Shown here one piece after another: positions 25,811 to 34,642 of a stretch of 64,000 bases of DNA. A program made the translations under genes and the position numbers. The notes beneath the pieces were generated by a model, which was given only the letters and a program-made list of their open reading frames with translations, was not told where the DNA came from and searched no databases. Position 1 is the first letter of the stretch. Every line of letters starts with the position of its first letter. This DNA is from Myxococcus virescens (GTDB lineage Bacteria > Myxococcota > Myxococcia > Myxococcales > Myxococcaceae): the NCBI RefSeq assembly GCF_900101905.1, contig NZ_FNAJ01000006.1, positions 62,001 to 126,000 on the forward strand, read 5' to 3'.

Positions 25811-26548
25811 TCAGCTCCGGGCGGCGCGCGCCGGTCGGCGGGCGGGACGCAGGGTGTTCTTCTTCAGGGGCTTCGGTTTGGGCTTCGGCTTCGGCTTCGA
25901 AGCGGCGGAGGACTTCACGGTGTTGCGGCCCGTGGACGCGCGCGGGTCCAGGCCGTGGGAGATGAGCGCCATCGCGGTGTCGAGGACGCGCTCGAGCCCC
26001 GGGTCCTCCTCCCAGAGGACCCAGCGCATGCCGAGGAAATCACTGATGCCCATGAGGCAGTAGGCCAGCGCCTCCGGGTCCATGCGCCGCACCTGGCCCG
26101 CCTCCATGGCGCGGGTGAGCCCGCTCACGTAGCCGCGAGCGAAGCGGTCGTAGTAGCGGCGGTAGCAGGCCTCATCCACGAACTCCGCCTGGCGCACCAC
26201 GCGATAGAGATTGGGGTGCTGCCGCACGAACTGGAAGAAGGTGCGCAGGCCCTGGCGCTCCACGTCGACGCGGTCCTCGCAGCCGGCCACGGACTCGGCG
26301 ATGAGCCGGCGCAGGCGCGTGCCCAGCTCGTCCACCACTTCGACGAAGATGGACTGCTTGTCGGGGAAGTAGACGTAGAACGTCCCGAGCGCCACGCCAC
26401 CCTTGCGCGTGATGTCCGCGATGGAGGCGCGCTCGTAGCCCTTCTCACCGAAGACCGACTCCGCGGCCTTCAACAGCTTCGCACGCGTCTTCTGGCCTCG
26501 CGGCGTGACGGGTCCGGAGCGGTCTTGAGAAGATGAAGCCCGATTCAT
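25811..26548 (-). CDS. TetR-family regulator with Lys-Pro tail
   Basis: The 245-residue protein has a TetR helix-turn-helix at about residues 20-65 (TRAKLLKAAESVFGEKGYER then IADITRKGGVALGTFYVYFP) and a helical ligand domain to about 200. The C-terminus is a basic tail with five alternating Lys-Pro pairs (KPKPKPKPKP) and further Arg/Lys clusters, absent from most TetR proteins and possibly adding non-specific DNA contact. It is the first gene of the six-gene minus-strand cluster. Regulators of this kind often sense acyl-CoA; that is the likely role here, inferred from the neighbours. Confidence 0.9.
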   Translation of the reverse strand: MNRASSSQDRSGPVTPRGQKTRAKLLKAAESVFGEKGYERASIADITRKGGVALGTFYVYFPDKQSIFVEVVDELGTRLRRLIAESVAGCEDRVDVERQGLRTFFQFVRQHPNLYRVVRQAEFVDEACYRRYYDRFARGYVSGLTRAMEAGQVRRMDPEALAYCLMGISDFLGMRWVLWEEDPGLERVLDTAMALISHGLDPRASTGRNTVKSSAASKPKPKPKPKPLKKNTLRPARRPARAARS

Positions 26549-26823
26549 GTTTCACCTAGCGGTAGCACCCGGCAGGGAGGGTGTCAAAGCACGGTCGATG
26601 GCTTCGCGCGTCAAACCGCACGTTCGACGCACGGCGTCAGCGCTCGTGCGGCGCCGACGTGTGCAAAGCCTACTCTGAATGTTCAGTACACGTGCTCACG
26701 CGACGGGAGCCGTTGCGCGTCGGGACGTGCCGCGCAGGAGGCGGCGCGGGCACGACATGCCCCATCATCCTCGGCCTGAGTGACTGCCGGTGACACGGAG
26801 TCGACGGGCAGATACACGGCCGC

Positions 26824-27300
26824 TCATGCGTGGCTCCTCCGAAGCGACATGCAGCCCACCGCACCGCGCTCGGAGCTGGAAATCACAAACACATAGAACT
26901 GTCGGCCATGGCCTCGCGAGAGGTCGTGCGCCGCCAGGCAGACTCCCAGCGCGCCACTGACAGCCCCACGTCCCCCACATCGGTGCCGGACAGGTGCAGC
27001 CGAGGCGCCCCGAGTCACGCACCAAGGCGGACGCGCACGCAACCCCACTCATGGGACTGCCACTGCTCGCCATTGAGGTCGGCGTAGATATCCCCTTCAA
27101 AGAGAGACGGCAGACCCGACAGGATCTCCTGGATGCACGCAGCGAGCCCGCGGCCCATGTTCTGCCGCCCTGACCCAAAGTGATCGGGCTCCCGGCCCGT
27201 GACGCGGACCTGTTGTCGCGAGCACGGCGCACGGCGACGGGGGGCTGGTTCGTGCGCCTCACGCATGCGCCGCTCGTTCGCAACAACCCAGCCCACGCGG
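26824..27300 (-). pseudogene. ketosynthase-like pseudogene (stop plus frameshift)
   Basis: The minus strand reads NMGRGLAACIQEILSGL, then I-Y-A-D-L-N-G-E-Q-W-Q-S-H-E-W-G, an in-frame TGA at 27017-27015, then in the same frame G-T-D-V-G-D-V-G. One base missing near 26965 shifts it to A-V-S-G-A-L-G-V-C-L-A-A-H-D-L-S-R-G-H-G and an ending S-S-S-E-R-G-A-V. The DLNGE-x-EWG and D-V-G-A-x-S-G-A patterns recall beta-ketoacyl synthase-like proteins of the thiolase superfamily. Two lesions in one short reading frame mark a dead gene. The 5' part (beyond about 27300) has lost recognisable sense. The 1.08-kb gap between the TetR and Lrp genes holds nothing else clear. Confidence 0.5.
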
Positions 27301-27552
27301 GCGGGCGGCTTGGAACCGATGAGCGCTTTCCGGAAATCGGTGGGCACGCTGCGCCGTGAACAGTCAGGCGCCAGCCCTCCGTTCATCCGGACACAATGCG
27401 CGGCGTCAACGAGCCCCGGGCAGGTGCCACCGCACCTGGCTCGCCCCAGCTTCGCGCCACCGTCCAGCCGAGGCGTCCCCCGGCGGACGGACACACCTTT
27501 CCACTGTCAGCATCGACACAGTTCACGGTGCGAATGGACGTCACATTCGAGG

Positions 27553-27581
27553 TTGCACCCTTGGAGCATCAAATATAAATT
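27553..27581 (+). promoter_or_regulatory. promoter for the Lrp-aminotransferase operon
   Basis: TTGCAC (27553-27558), a 17-base spacer and TAAATT (27576-27581, within an A/T-rich block unusual here) lie about 50 bases before the Lrp start codon. TATAAA at 27574 with a 15-base spacer is an alternative -10. Confidence 0.5.
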
Positions 27582-27628
27582 ATCTGCCATCCCGCTAAAG
27601 TGCCTATAAATTCAAGGCAAACGCCCCC

Positions 27629-28105
27629 ATGTTCCTGGACGAACTAGACCACCGCATCATCGACATGTTGCAGCGCGATGGCCGCGCCACGCAGCTGGAG
27701 CTGGCGCGTGCGGTGAAGCTGTCCCAGCCGGCGGTGGCGGAGCGGATCCGCAAATTGGAGGAGCGCGGCGTCATCACGGGCTACTCGGCTCGTGTGGACG
27801 CGGCGAAGCTCGGCAAGGACATCACGGCCTTCATCGGCGTGAGCATCGAGCACCCGAAATACTTCGACGAGTTCCTGACGAAGGTGTTGTCGCTGCCGGA
27901 CGTCCTGGAGTGCCACCGCGTGGCGGGCCAGGACTCATACCTTCTCAAGGTGAAGACGGCGAACACCCGTTCGCTCGACTCCCTTCTGGTGGGAACGCTG
28001 CGCACCATCGCGGGAGTCACCCGCACGCAGACGACCATCGTCCTGACGTCCATGAAGGAGGACACGCATGTCCACGTGCCTCCGCAGCCCCCGAAAGGAG
28101 CGTGA
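27629..28105 (+). CDS. Lrp/AsnC-family regulator
   Basis: A 158-residue protein with an N-terminal winged helix-turn-helix (residues about 5-60: LDHRIIDMLQRDGRATQLEL, then SQPAVAERIRKLEERGVITG) and a C-terminal RAM ligand-binding domain (about 70-145: AFIGVSIEHPKYFDEF, V-L-E-C-H-R-V-A-G-Q-D-S-Y-L-L). This is the full Lrp/AsnC layout; such proteins form octamers and sense amino acids. It is three bases from an aminotransferase gene, which suggests it controls that gene in response to its substrate or product, and possibly itself. Confidence 0.95.
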   Translation: MFLDELDHRIIDMLQRDGRATQLELARAVKLSQPAVAERIRKLEERGVITGYSARVDAAKLGKDITAFIGVSIEHPKYFDEFLTKVLSLPDVLECHRVAGQDSYLLKVKTANTRSLDSLLVGTLRTIAGVTRTQTTIVLTSMKEDTHVHVPPQPPKGA

Positions 28106-28108
28106 CGT

Positions 28109-29329
28109 ATGAGCGCCGACGCGATGAGCGCCCCCCTTCCCCCGCCGCCCGTATGGCGGTTGGCCCAGCGGATGTCCCGCATCAAGACGTCCGCGGTGCG
28201 CGAAATCCTGAAGGTCGCCGAGCGGCCCGACATCCTCTCCTTCGCGGGAGGCCTGCCGGCCCCGGAGCTCTTCCCGCTGGAAGCCATCGCCGAGGCGCAC
28301 GCCGAGGCCCTGGCCACCGAGGGACGCGCCGCGCTCCAGTACAGCACCACTGAGGGCTTCGGCCCGCTGCGTGAGTGGATTTGCGGCCACCTCCAGAATC
28401 GCGGCCGCCAGTCCAACGCGGACCAGGTGCTCATCACCAACGGCTCGCAGCAGGGCATCGACCTGGTGGCCAAGGTCCTGCTGGACCCCGGTGACCTCAT
28501 CATCGTGGAGAACCCCAGCTACCTGGCGGCGCTGCAGACGTTCGGCGCCTATGAGGCGCGCTTCGCCACGGTGGGCAGCGACGACCAGGGCATGCGCACC
28601 GACGACCTGGAGCGCCTGCTGGCCACGCACAAGCCCAAGCTGGTGTACGTGGTCGCCAACTTCCAGAACCCCAAGGGCACCACCCTGTCGCTGGAGCGGC
28701 GGCGCGAACTGGTCCGCCTGGCCCAGCAGTACCGCTTCCTCATCCTGGAGGACGACCCGTACGGCGAGCTGCGCTTCCGCGGCGAGCACCTGCCGTCCCT
28801 GTCCGCCTTCGACGACGAGGGCGTCGTCGTGTCGCTGGGCACCTTCTCCAAGACGCTGGCCCCGGGCATGCGCCTGGGCTGGGTGGTGGGCCCGCGCGAC
28901 TTCGTGCGCAGCCTGGCCATCGCCAAGCAGTCCACCGACCTGCACACGGCCACGCTGGCTCAGCGCGCGGTGGTGAAGCTGCTGGCGCGCTTCGACTACG
29001 CGGCCCACCTGGAGTCGCTGCGCCCCGTCTACGGCGAGCGCGCCCAGGCCATGCTGGATGCCCTCCAGGCGCACATGCCCGCGGGCACCCAGTGGACGCA
29101 CCCCGAAGGCGGCATGTTCCTGTGGGTGGAGCTGCCCGGCGGTCTGGACGCCCAGGCGCTGCTGCCCAAGGCGGTGGAGCAGAAGGTGGCCTTCGTACCG
29201 GGCGCGCCCTTCTTCGCCAACAACCCGCGCCCGGAGTTCATGCGCCTCAACTACTCCAACCGCCCGCCGGAGCTGATTACCGAGGGCATGCGCCGCCTGG
29301 GCGCCGTGATTGCCGCCGAGCTGGGTTGA
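28109..29329 (+). CDS. PLP-dependent aminotransferase (fold type I)
   Basis: The 406-residue enzyme is of the class I/II aminotransferase superfamily, in the group that includes LysN/2-aminoadipate and kynurenine aminotransferases. It shows the phosphate-cradle region T-N-G-S-Q-Q-G-I-D, the Asn of N-F-Q-N-P-K-G, the Asp-Pro-Tyr of E-D-D-P-Y-G-E, the PLP lysine in G-T-F-S-K-T-L-A-P-G-M-R-L-G-W and substrate Arg in M-R-L-N-Y-S. It likely transaminates a branched, aromatic or aminoadipate-like amino acid with 2-oxoglutarate. It follows the Lrp-type regulator in an operon and ends at a strong terminator. Confidence 0.93.
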   Translation: MSADAMSAPLPPPPVWRLAQRMSRIKTSAVREILKVAERPDILSFAGGLPAPELFPLEAIAEAHAEALATEGRAALQYSTTEGFGPLREWICGHLQNRGRQSNADQVLITNGSQQGIDLVAKVLLDPGDLIIVENPSYLAALQTFGAYEARFATVGSDDQGMRTDDLERLLATHKPKLVYVVANFQNPKGTTLSLERRRELVRLAQQYRFLILEDDPYGELRFRGEHLPSLSAFDDEGVVVSLGTFSKTLAPGMRLGWVVGPRDFVRSLAIAKQSTDLHTATLAQRAVVKLLARFDYAAHLESLRPVYGERAQAMLDALQAHMPAGTQWTHPEGGMFLWVELPGGLDAQALLPKAVEQKVAFVPGAPFFANNPRPEFMRLNYSNRPPELITEGMRRLGAVIAAELG

Positions 29330-29352
29330 GCCGCTGACGGGGCACCTTTGCC

Positions 29353-29382
29353 GCGCCGCGTCGGAAACGACGCGGCGCTTTT
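29353..29382 (+). terminator. rho-independent terminator
   Basis: GCGCCGCGTCG and CGACGCGGCGC form a perfect 11-base stem closed by a GAAA tetraloop and followed by TTTT. It lies 24 bases past the aminotransferase stop. Confidence 0.9.
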
Positions 29383-29498
29383 CGTTCCAGCGAAGTTGAA
29401 GATTGATTCAGGTTTCACATCGCTCACCGCTGGCCAGCGCGGTCGGGGTTTCGTACCCTGCGCGGCATTTCGTATCACCCCACCTGCCGGAGAGACAC

Positions 29499-30245
29499 AT
29501 GCAGCTCAAGGACCTGAAGATCATCGTCACGGGCGGCGCCCAGGGCATGGGCGCTCACTTCGCGCAGCGCCTGCACGAGGCGGGCGCCCAGGTGGCCGTG
29601 GGTGACGTGGCCGAGGAGCGCCTCGCCGCGCTGCCCGCCGGCATCCACCGCCGCAAGCTGGACGTGTCCTCCGAGGAGGACATCGTCTCCTTCGTGAACT
29701 GGGCGCAGGGCGCCATGGGCGGCCTCAACGGCCTCATCAACAACGCGGGCATCCTCCGTGACGCGCTGCTGGTGAAGAAGGACCGGACCACCGGCGAGGT
29801 GAAGAAGCTGTCCACCGCCGACTGGAACGCCGTCATCGGCGTCAACCTCACGGGCGCCACGCTGATGGTGCGCGAGGTGGTGGCGAAGGTCGCCGAGTCC
29901 GGCCAGAAGGGTGGCGTGGTCGTCAACATGTCGTCCATTGCCCGCCACGGCAACCGCGGCCAGTCCAACTACGTGTCCGCGAAGGCGGCGCTGGCGGCCA
30001 ACACCGTCACCTGGTCGCGCGAGTTCAGCCCCTTCGGCGTGCGCGTGGGCGCGGTGGCCCCGGGCATGATCGAGACGCCGATGACGCAGGGCATGAACCA
30101 GAAGGCCCGCGACGCGCTGGTCTCCAACATCCCCGTGGGCCGCATCGGCGTGCCCGAGGACATCTGGCTCGCCGTGAAGTTCATCCTGGAGTGCGACTAC
30201 TTCAACGGCCGCACCATCGACGTGGACGGCGGCCTCAACTTCTGA
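29499..30245 (+). CDS. short-chain dehydrogenase/reductase
   Basis: A 248-residue classical SDR. It has the NAD(P) motif T-G-G-A-Q-G-M-G, the Asn of N-N-A-G-I, the catalytic Ser in N-M-S-S-I-A-R-H and Tyr-x3-Lys in N-Y-V-S-A-K. D-V near residue 37 after the second strand favours NAD. It resembles FabG/3-hydroxyacyl-CoA dehydrogenase relatives that end I-D-V-D-G-G-L-N-F. It could oxidise a 3-hydroxyacyl-CoA or a hydroxysteroid; the substrate cannot be read. GGAGAG is six bases upstream of ATG 29499, so the longer frame from 29403 is not used. Own transcription unit between two terminators. Confidence 0.92.
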   Translation: MQLKDLKIIVTGGAQGMGAHFAQRLHEAGAQVAVGDVAEERLAALPAGIHRRKLDVSSEEDIVSFVNWAQGAMGGLNGLINNAGILRDALLVKKDRTTGEVKKLSTADWNAVIGVNLTGATLMVREVVAKVAESGQKGGVVVNMSSIARHGNRGQSNYVSAKAALAANTVTWSREFSPFGVRVGAVAPGMIETPMTQGMNQKARDALVSNIPVGRIGVPEDIWLAVKFILECDYFNGRTIDVDGGLNF

Positions 30246-30258
30246 GCCTCCTCCTCCG

Positions 30259-30280
30259 GGCGGCACGGCAGCGTGCCGCC
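30259..30280. terminator. bidirectional stem-loop
   Basis: GGCGGCACG and CGTGCCGCC form a 9-base stem with a four-base loop between the converging SDR and transglycosylase genes. It can serve both strands. Confidence 0.6.
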
Positions 30281-30306
30281 TGGAGGGTCCGCTGGGATGC
30301 CGCGCT

Positions 30307-32703
30307 TCATCGCCGGCTGGCGTCACTGAGGCGCATGTCCCTCAGCAGCGCGGGCTCGTCCGCGTAGAGCAGCTTGTAGGCGCTGTAGCTGCCGAGCACC
30401 TTCTTCACGTACTCGCGCGTCTCCTCGAAGCCGATGTGCTCCACCCACTCGTCGAGCTCCGCTTCAGGCAGCGCATGCCGCCAGCGTTCCACCGCGCGCG
30501 GCCCGGCGTTGTAGGCCGCCACCGCGTAGGCCACGTTGCCGCCGAAGTGTTTGACCAGTTGTCCCAGGTACGCCGCGCCCAGGCGGATGTTGGTGTGAGG
30601 CTGGAGCAACGCGGACTCACCCGGCATCGGCATGTCCAGTGAGTCCGCCACCTGTCGCGCCGTGGCCGGCATCAGCTGCGCCAGGCCCAGCGCGCCCGTG
30701 GCCGAACGCGCGCGGGCATTGAAGCGGCTCTCCTCGCGGATGAGGCCCTGGAGCAGGTCGGGGTCCACGCGGTGGGCCCGCGCGTAACGGGCAATGGACG
30801 AGCGGTACGCCAGCGGCCAGGTGGCCTCCCAGATGGGACGGGACGCGGCGCTCAGCGGACCGTGCACCTCCTGCTTCAGCGAGGTGCGCGCCACCTGCCG
30901 CGCGGCCCGATTGCGGCCGGTGCGCTTCAGCGTCTGATACAGCAGCCGCGCCGGCGCCTCGGGCAGCGCGCGCGCATCCACGGCGAGGAACTCCTCCACC
31001 GCGCCGGGCAGCCCCAGGCGCATCAGCTCCACGCCCGCGTTGAAGCGCGCGTCCTTCGCCAGCGCGCCGGGCGGCAGCGGCCAGATCTCCTCGGACTCGC
31101 CCACCTCCTCCACCGCTTCGTCCGCCGGGGCGGCGTCGCGGCCGGAGCCGCCAGTGCCCTCCATGGCCGCGGCAGGCACGGGCTTGGGGTACAGCCGCGC
31201 CACGCGCTCCGGTGAGAGCAGCGCGAGCCGTGAGCGGGCCAGCATCCCGTACCAGGCCGCGGGGCGCTCGGCGGCGATGTGCGCGTATGCATCGAGCGCC
31301 GCCTGCGCCGAGGCGCCGGACTCCTGCATGCGCGCACGCCAGTACCGCGAGCGCCACAGCGCCTCGTCCGTGCGCGCCGCTTCGGGCAGGTCCTCCACCG
31401 CCTTCAGCGCGGCCAGGGCCGCTGGGGCGTTGGCCTTGCGGGAGTGCAGCCAGAAGGCACGGAAGAGCGACTCCGACGCGAAGTTCCCCGCCGGATAGCG
31501 CCGCGCGGCCTCTTCGTAGCGCGCCAGGGCCGTCTCCACGTCGCCCGTGCGCTGGAGCAACCACGCCTCGAAGAAGAGCGCGTCATCCGCGTAGCCATGC
31601 TCCGGGTAGTCCCGGGCGAGCGTGGCGTAGGTGGTGACGGCCGCCTTTGGCTCCACCACTGACTGGGAGTAGCCCAGGATGTAGAGCGCCTGCGGCCGCT
31701 GCTCGGACGCGGTGCAGCCCGCCACCATGGGCTCCAGCACCTCGATGGCACGGCGGTGCTTGCGCTCCTTGCGCAGCGCCCGGCCGTAGGTGAGGTGCGC
31801 GCGGCAGGCCAGCTCGTCCGGCAGCTCCAGGTGCGGCAGCACCTTGTCCAGCAGCGCCATGCCGGCATGGTTGCGGTGCAGCTCCACCAGCGCCTCCGCG
31901 CGGCGCACCCGCCACTTGAGGGGCAGCGGCAACCCCTTCAGCCGCTTCTCGGCGCGGCGCGCCTCGTTCGACAGCGGGCTGGTGGCCCACACCTCCAGCA
32001 GCGCGCGGTGCTCGGCGTTGTACTGCCCTTGCGCGCGCGCCAGGTCACAGATGGCCAGCAGTGCCTTCATCCGGAGCGCGTCCGGCCCTCGCGACTGGCG
32101 GCTGTCGATGAGCTCCTGGAGCGCCGTCAACGCGCCCGGAATGTCCCCCCGCCGCTGGAGCACCCGCGACAGGCTGAAGCGGGCCTCCGGGTACAGCGGC
32201 GAGCCCGGGCTCACGCCGCGGTACTGCCCGGCGGCCGTGTCCAGCTTGCGCCGCCGCTCGTTGGCCTGGGCGGCCCGCAGCAGGCTGTGGTCGCGCAGCG
32301 CGCCGTAGCCGTCCGCCAGCGCGGCGAACTCCTCGGCCGCCACCGCGTGGTTGCGCGCCAGCAGCGCGCTCTGCGCCATGAGGAAGCGGACCTGCGGCGT
32401 GGCCTCCTCCTGGGCTAGCAGGCTCCGCGCCCGCGCGTAGCGCCCGCGCCGGAACTCCGCGTGGGCCTTCGCCAGGGTGCCTTCCGCGAAGTACGGCGCC
32501 AGTTGCTCCGGCCCGAAGGCCGCGGTGGACAGCTCACCGTCGGACGGCTGCGCCACGGGTGAGTCGAGCAGCGCTTCCAACTGGTCCTCGGAGAGCACCT
32601 CGCCGGGCTCTTCCTCCAGGGGCGCCTGCGCCCAGGAAGGGGATGCGCCCAGCATGCCCGCGCACGTGAGGAGCACCACGGCGCCTGCTCGAAGTCCGTC
32701 CAT
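30307..32703 (-). CDS. soluble lytic murein transglycosylase
   Basis: A 798-residue periplasmic enzyme with signal peptide (cleavage near S-W-A-Q) and a long helical TPR-like superhelix (about 70-540). A GEWL-like SLT domain (about 640-770) carries the catalytic Glu658 in R-E-E-S-R-F-N-A-R-A-R-S, the G-A-L-G-L-A-Q-L-M-P-A-T-A motif and A-Y-N-A-G-P near its end. It cleaves the MurNAc-GlcNAc bond of peptidoglycan, giving 1,6-anhydro products, as Slt70 does. An acidic, Gly-rich linker (D-E-A-V-E-E-V-G-E-S-E-E) separates the superhelix from the catalytic part. AGAGGG upstream of the ATG supports the start. Confidence 0.95.
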   Translation of the reverse strand: MDGLRAGAVVLLTCAGMLGASPSWAQAPLEEEPGEVLSEDQLEALLDSPVAQPSDGELSTAAFGPEQLAPYFAEGTLAKAHAEFRRGRYARARSLLAQEEATPQVRFLMAQSALLARNHAVAAEEFAALADGYGALRDHSLLRAAQANERRRKLDTAAGQYRGVSPGSPLYPEARFSLSRVLQRRGDIPGALTALQELIDSRQSRGPDALRMKALLAICDLARAQGQYNAEHRALLEVWATSPLSNEARRAEKRLKGLPLPLKWRVRRAEALVELHRNHAGMALLDKVLPHLELPDELACRAHLTYGRALRKERKHRRAIEVLEPMVAGCTASEQRPQALYILGYSQSVVEPKAAVTTYATLARDYPEHGYADDALFFEAWLLQRTGDVETALARYEEAARRYPAGNFASESLFRAFWLHSRKANAPAALAALKAVEDLPEAARTDEALWRSRYWRARMQESGASAQAALDAYAHIAAERPAAWYGMLARSRLALLSPERVARLYPKPVPAAAMEGTGGSGRDAAPADEAVEEVGESEEIWPLPPGALAKDARFNAGVELMRLGLPGAVEEFLAVDARALPEAPARLLYQTLKRTGRNRAARQVARTSLKQEVHGPLSAASRPIWEATWPLAYRSSIARYARAHRVDPDLLQGLIREESRFNARARSATGALGLAQLMPATARQVADSLDMPMPGESALLQPHTNIRLGAAYLGQLVKHFGGNVAYAVAAYNAGPRAVERWRHALPEAELDEWVEHIGFEETREYVKKVLGSYSAYKLLYADEPALLRDMRLSDASRR

Positions 32704-32993
32704 GACCGCCCTCTTTGTCGAACCAGGGGCGGCAATCCATCGTCACTCGCCGTGCGTTTGGGATGGGGGGCGCCGCGTTTTCCCGCGTGCCCTGTCATCC
32801 AGCGAATACAGCGCTGATGTGCGCGGCCGGGCCCGTGCGGGAAATCCAACGGCCGCGCCCGGCACCTCCCGACTCCCACCACACCGGAACTATTGTAACA
32901 TGGTTGCTCAAACGGAACGGCCGTGACATATGTCGCCGACCGCGTGACGTGCGCCGCTCGTCCGCGGCATCCCCCCTTGAGCCGGAACTCGCG

Positions 32994-34604
32994 ATGCAAC
33001 TACGACCCCTCCAACTCGCCCTCTTGACCGCGACGGCCCTCTTCCTTGGAGCCTGCGGGTCCGACGACTCCAATCCGCCCGACCCCACCGAGGAATGTGG
33101 TGGCCACGGCCACCTGCACGGTGACCACTGCCACTGCGACGCGGGCTACACCGAGCAGGACGACACCTGCGTCCCCACCGAGGAGCCCGTCGACGAATGT
33201 GGTGGCCACGGCCACCTGCACGGTGACCACTGCCACTGCGACGAGGGCTACACCGAGCAGGACGGCACCTGCGTCCCCGCCGAGGAGCCCACGCCCGACT
33301 GCGGCGAGCACGGCCACGCCCATGGCGACCACTGCCACTGCGACGCCGGCTACGTCGAGCAGGACGGCACCTGCGTTCCCGAGACGCCCACGCTGGACTG
33401 CGGCGAGCATGGCCACGCCCACGGCGACCACTGCCACTGCGACGCGGGCTACGTCGAGCAGGGCGGCACCTGCGTCCCTGCCGAGGAGCCCACGCCCGAC
33501 TGCGGTGAGCATGGCCACGCCCACGGCGACCACTGCCACTGTGACGCGGGCTACGTCGAGCAGGACGGCACCTGCGTCCCGGAGGAGCAGCCCGGGCAGG
33601 TGGAACTGCCTGACTACGCCCTGGTGCCCATTGGCCATCCCGGGGGCACGGGCAGCTACGCCCAGGCCCTGAACGACGCGGGGCAGGTCGTCGGGAACGT
33701 GCGCTCCGCCATCGTCGGCGGCACGCCGTCGCCGCTCATCGCCTATCACTGGGGGAGCGACACCCTCACGGAGCTGGGCACCCTGCCGGGCAGCAACGCC
33801 TTCAGCCGCGCCTACGGCATCAACGCCAGCGGCGTCGTGGTGGGCGAGAGCGACAACGACGCGCCCCGGGCCTTCCGCTGGGAAGCTGGCGTGCTGACCG
33901 ACCTGGGTACGCTGGGCGGCGCCACCGCCGTCGCCACGGACATCAACGACAGCGGCGTCATCGTGGGCAGCTCGTCCACGGGGACCGCGAGCCGCGCCTT
34001 CCGCTGGGAGGCGGGGACGATGACGGACCTCGGCTCACTGGACGGGCTGGGCACCACCCTGGCGCGCGCCTGGGCCATCAATGCCCAGGGCGACGTGGCG
34101 GGGTACTCCAAGAACGCCCAGGGCGTGACGCGCGCCACGCTCTGGACGCACGACGGCACCCGCGTGAACCTGGGCTCGCTGGACGTCTCGCGCGCCAGCC
34201 AGGCGTATGACGTGAACGACTCGAGCACCGTCGTGGGCTCCTCGGTCGTGGGCGCCGCCGCCGATGGCTCGCCCATCTACAACGCCTTCGTCTGGAGCGA
34301 TGGCACCATCCGGAGCCTGGGGACGCTGCCCAGCCTGCCGGCCGCCGTCCACAGCGAGGCCAAGGGCATCAACGCGGAGGGCTGGGTCGTGGGCTACGTC
34401 GGTCAGTACTACGGCAACACCACGCTGGGGACCGCGGCCGCCGTCGCCTGGGTGGGCGGGCAGGTTCACGACCTCAACAGCGTGCTGCCCGCCGACAGCG
34501 GGTGGACGCTGCTGAGCGCCGAGGACATCAATGCCCGCGGAGACATCACGGGCATCGGCCGCTTCAACGGCACCATCACCGCCTACAAGCTGGTCCGGCA
34601 GTAG
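32994..34604 (+). CDS. lipoprotein with Cys/His-rich repeats and HAF repeats
   Basis: The 536-residue protein has signal peptide and lipobox L-G-A-C (Cys21). Residues 35-196 are five near-identical units of 33-34 residues, of consensus CGxHGHxHGDHCHCDxGY followed by xEQxxTCVP. Each holds four Cys and five or six His, so the module could bind metal, or it could be an EGF-like disulfide fold. Residues about 205-535 contain repeated A-x-x-I-N-x-x-G-x-V-V-G-x units (HAF-type extracellular repeats), probably a beta-propeller. The protein should sit on the outside of the envelope. The ATG at 32994 is chosen because the lipoprotein signal starts there; the longer frame has poor codons. Confidence 0.88.
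   Translation: MQLRPLQLALLTATALFLGACGSDDSNPPDPTEECGGHGHLHGDHCHCDAGYTEQDDTCVPTEEPVDECGGHGHLHGDHCHCDEGYTEQDGTCVPAEEPTPDCGEHGHAHGDHCHCDAGYVEQDGTCVPETPTLDCGEHGHAHGDHCHCDAGYVEQGGTCVPAEEPTPDCGEHGHAHGDHCHCDAGYVEQDGTCVPEEQPGQVELPDYALVPIGHPGGTGSYAQALNDAGQVVGNVRSAIVGGTPSPLIAYHWGSDTLTELGTLPGSNAFSRAYGINASGVVVGESDNDAPRAFRWEAGVLTDLGTLGGATAVATDINDSGVIVGSSSTGTASRAFRWEAGTMTDLGSLDGLGTTLARAWAINAQGDVAGYSKNAQGVTRATLWTHDGTRVNLGSLDVSRASQAYDVNDSSTVVGSSVVGAAADGSPIYNAFVWSDGTIRSLGTLPSLPAAVHSEAKGINAEGWVVGYVGQYYGNTTLGTAAAVAWVGGQVHDLNSVLPADSGWTLLSAEDINARGDITGIGRFNGTITAYKLVRQ
33096..33581 (+). repeat. five in-frame ~102-base coding repeats
   Basis: Five tandem units starting at Cys codons 35, 69, 103, 136 and 170 of the lipoprotein (spacing 34, 34, 33, 34 codons). 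The DNA is nearly identical between several units (the GACCACTGCCACTG core is common), so the array is young or kept homogeneous by recombination. Confidence 0.9.
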
Positions 34605-34642
34605 CCCCCGCGCCGCGTGGGCCCGAGGGCATCCCCCCGGGC

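Noticed and set aside
27199..27609. Short plus-strand frames before the Lrp gene
   Set aside because: They overlap the pseudogene and the Lrp promoter, and lack ribosome sites and codon bias.
33096..33581. CRISPR-like regular repeat
   Set aside because: The units are coding, in frame, about 102 bases long with no unique spacers; the same applies to the 87-base units at 62133-62810 and 63301-63881.
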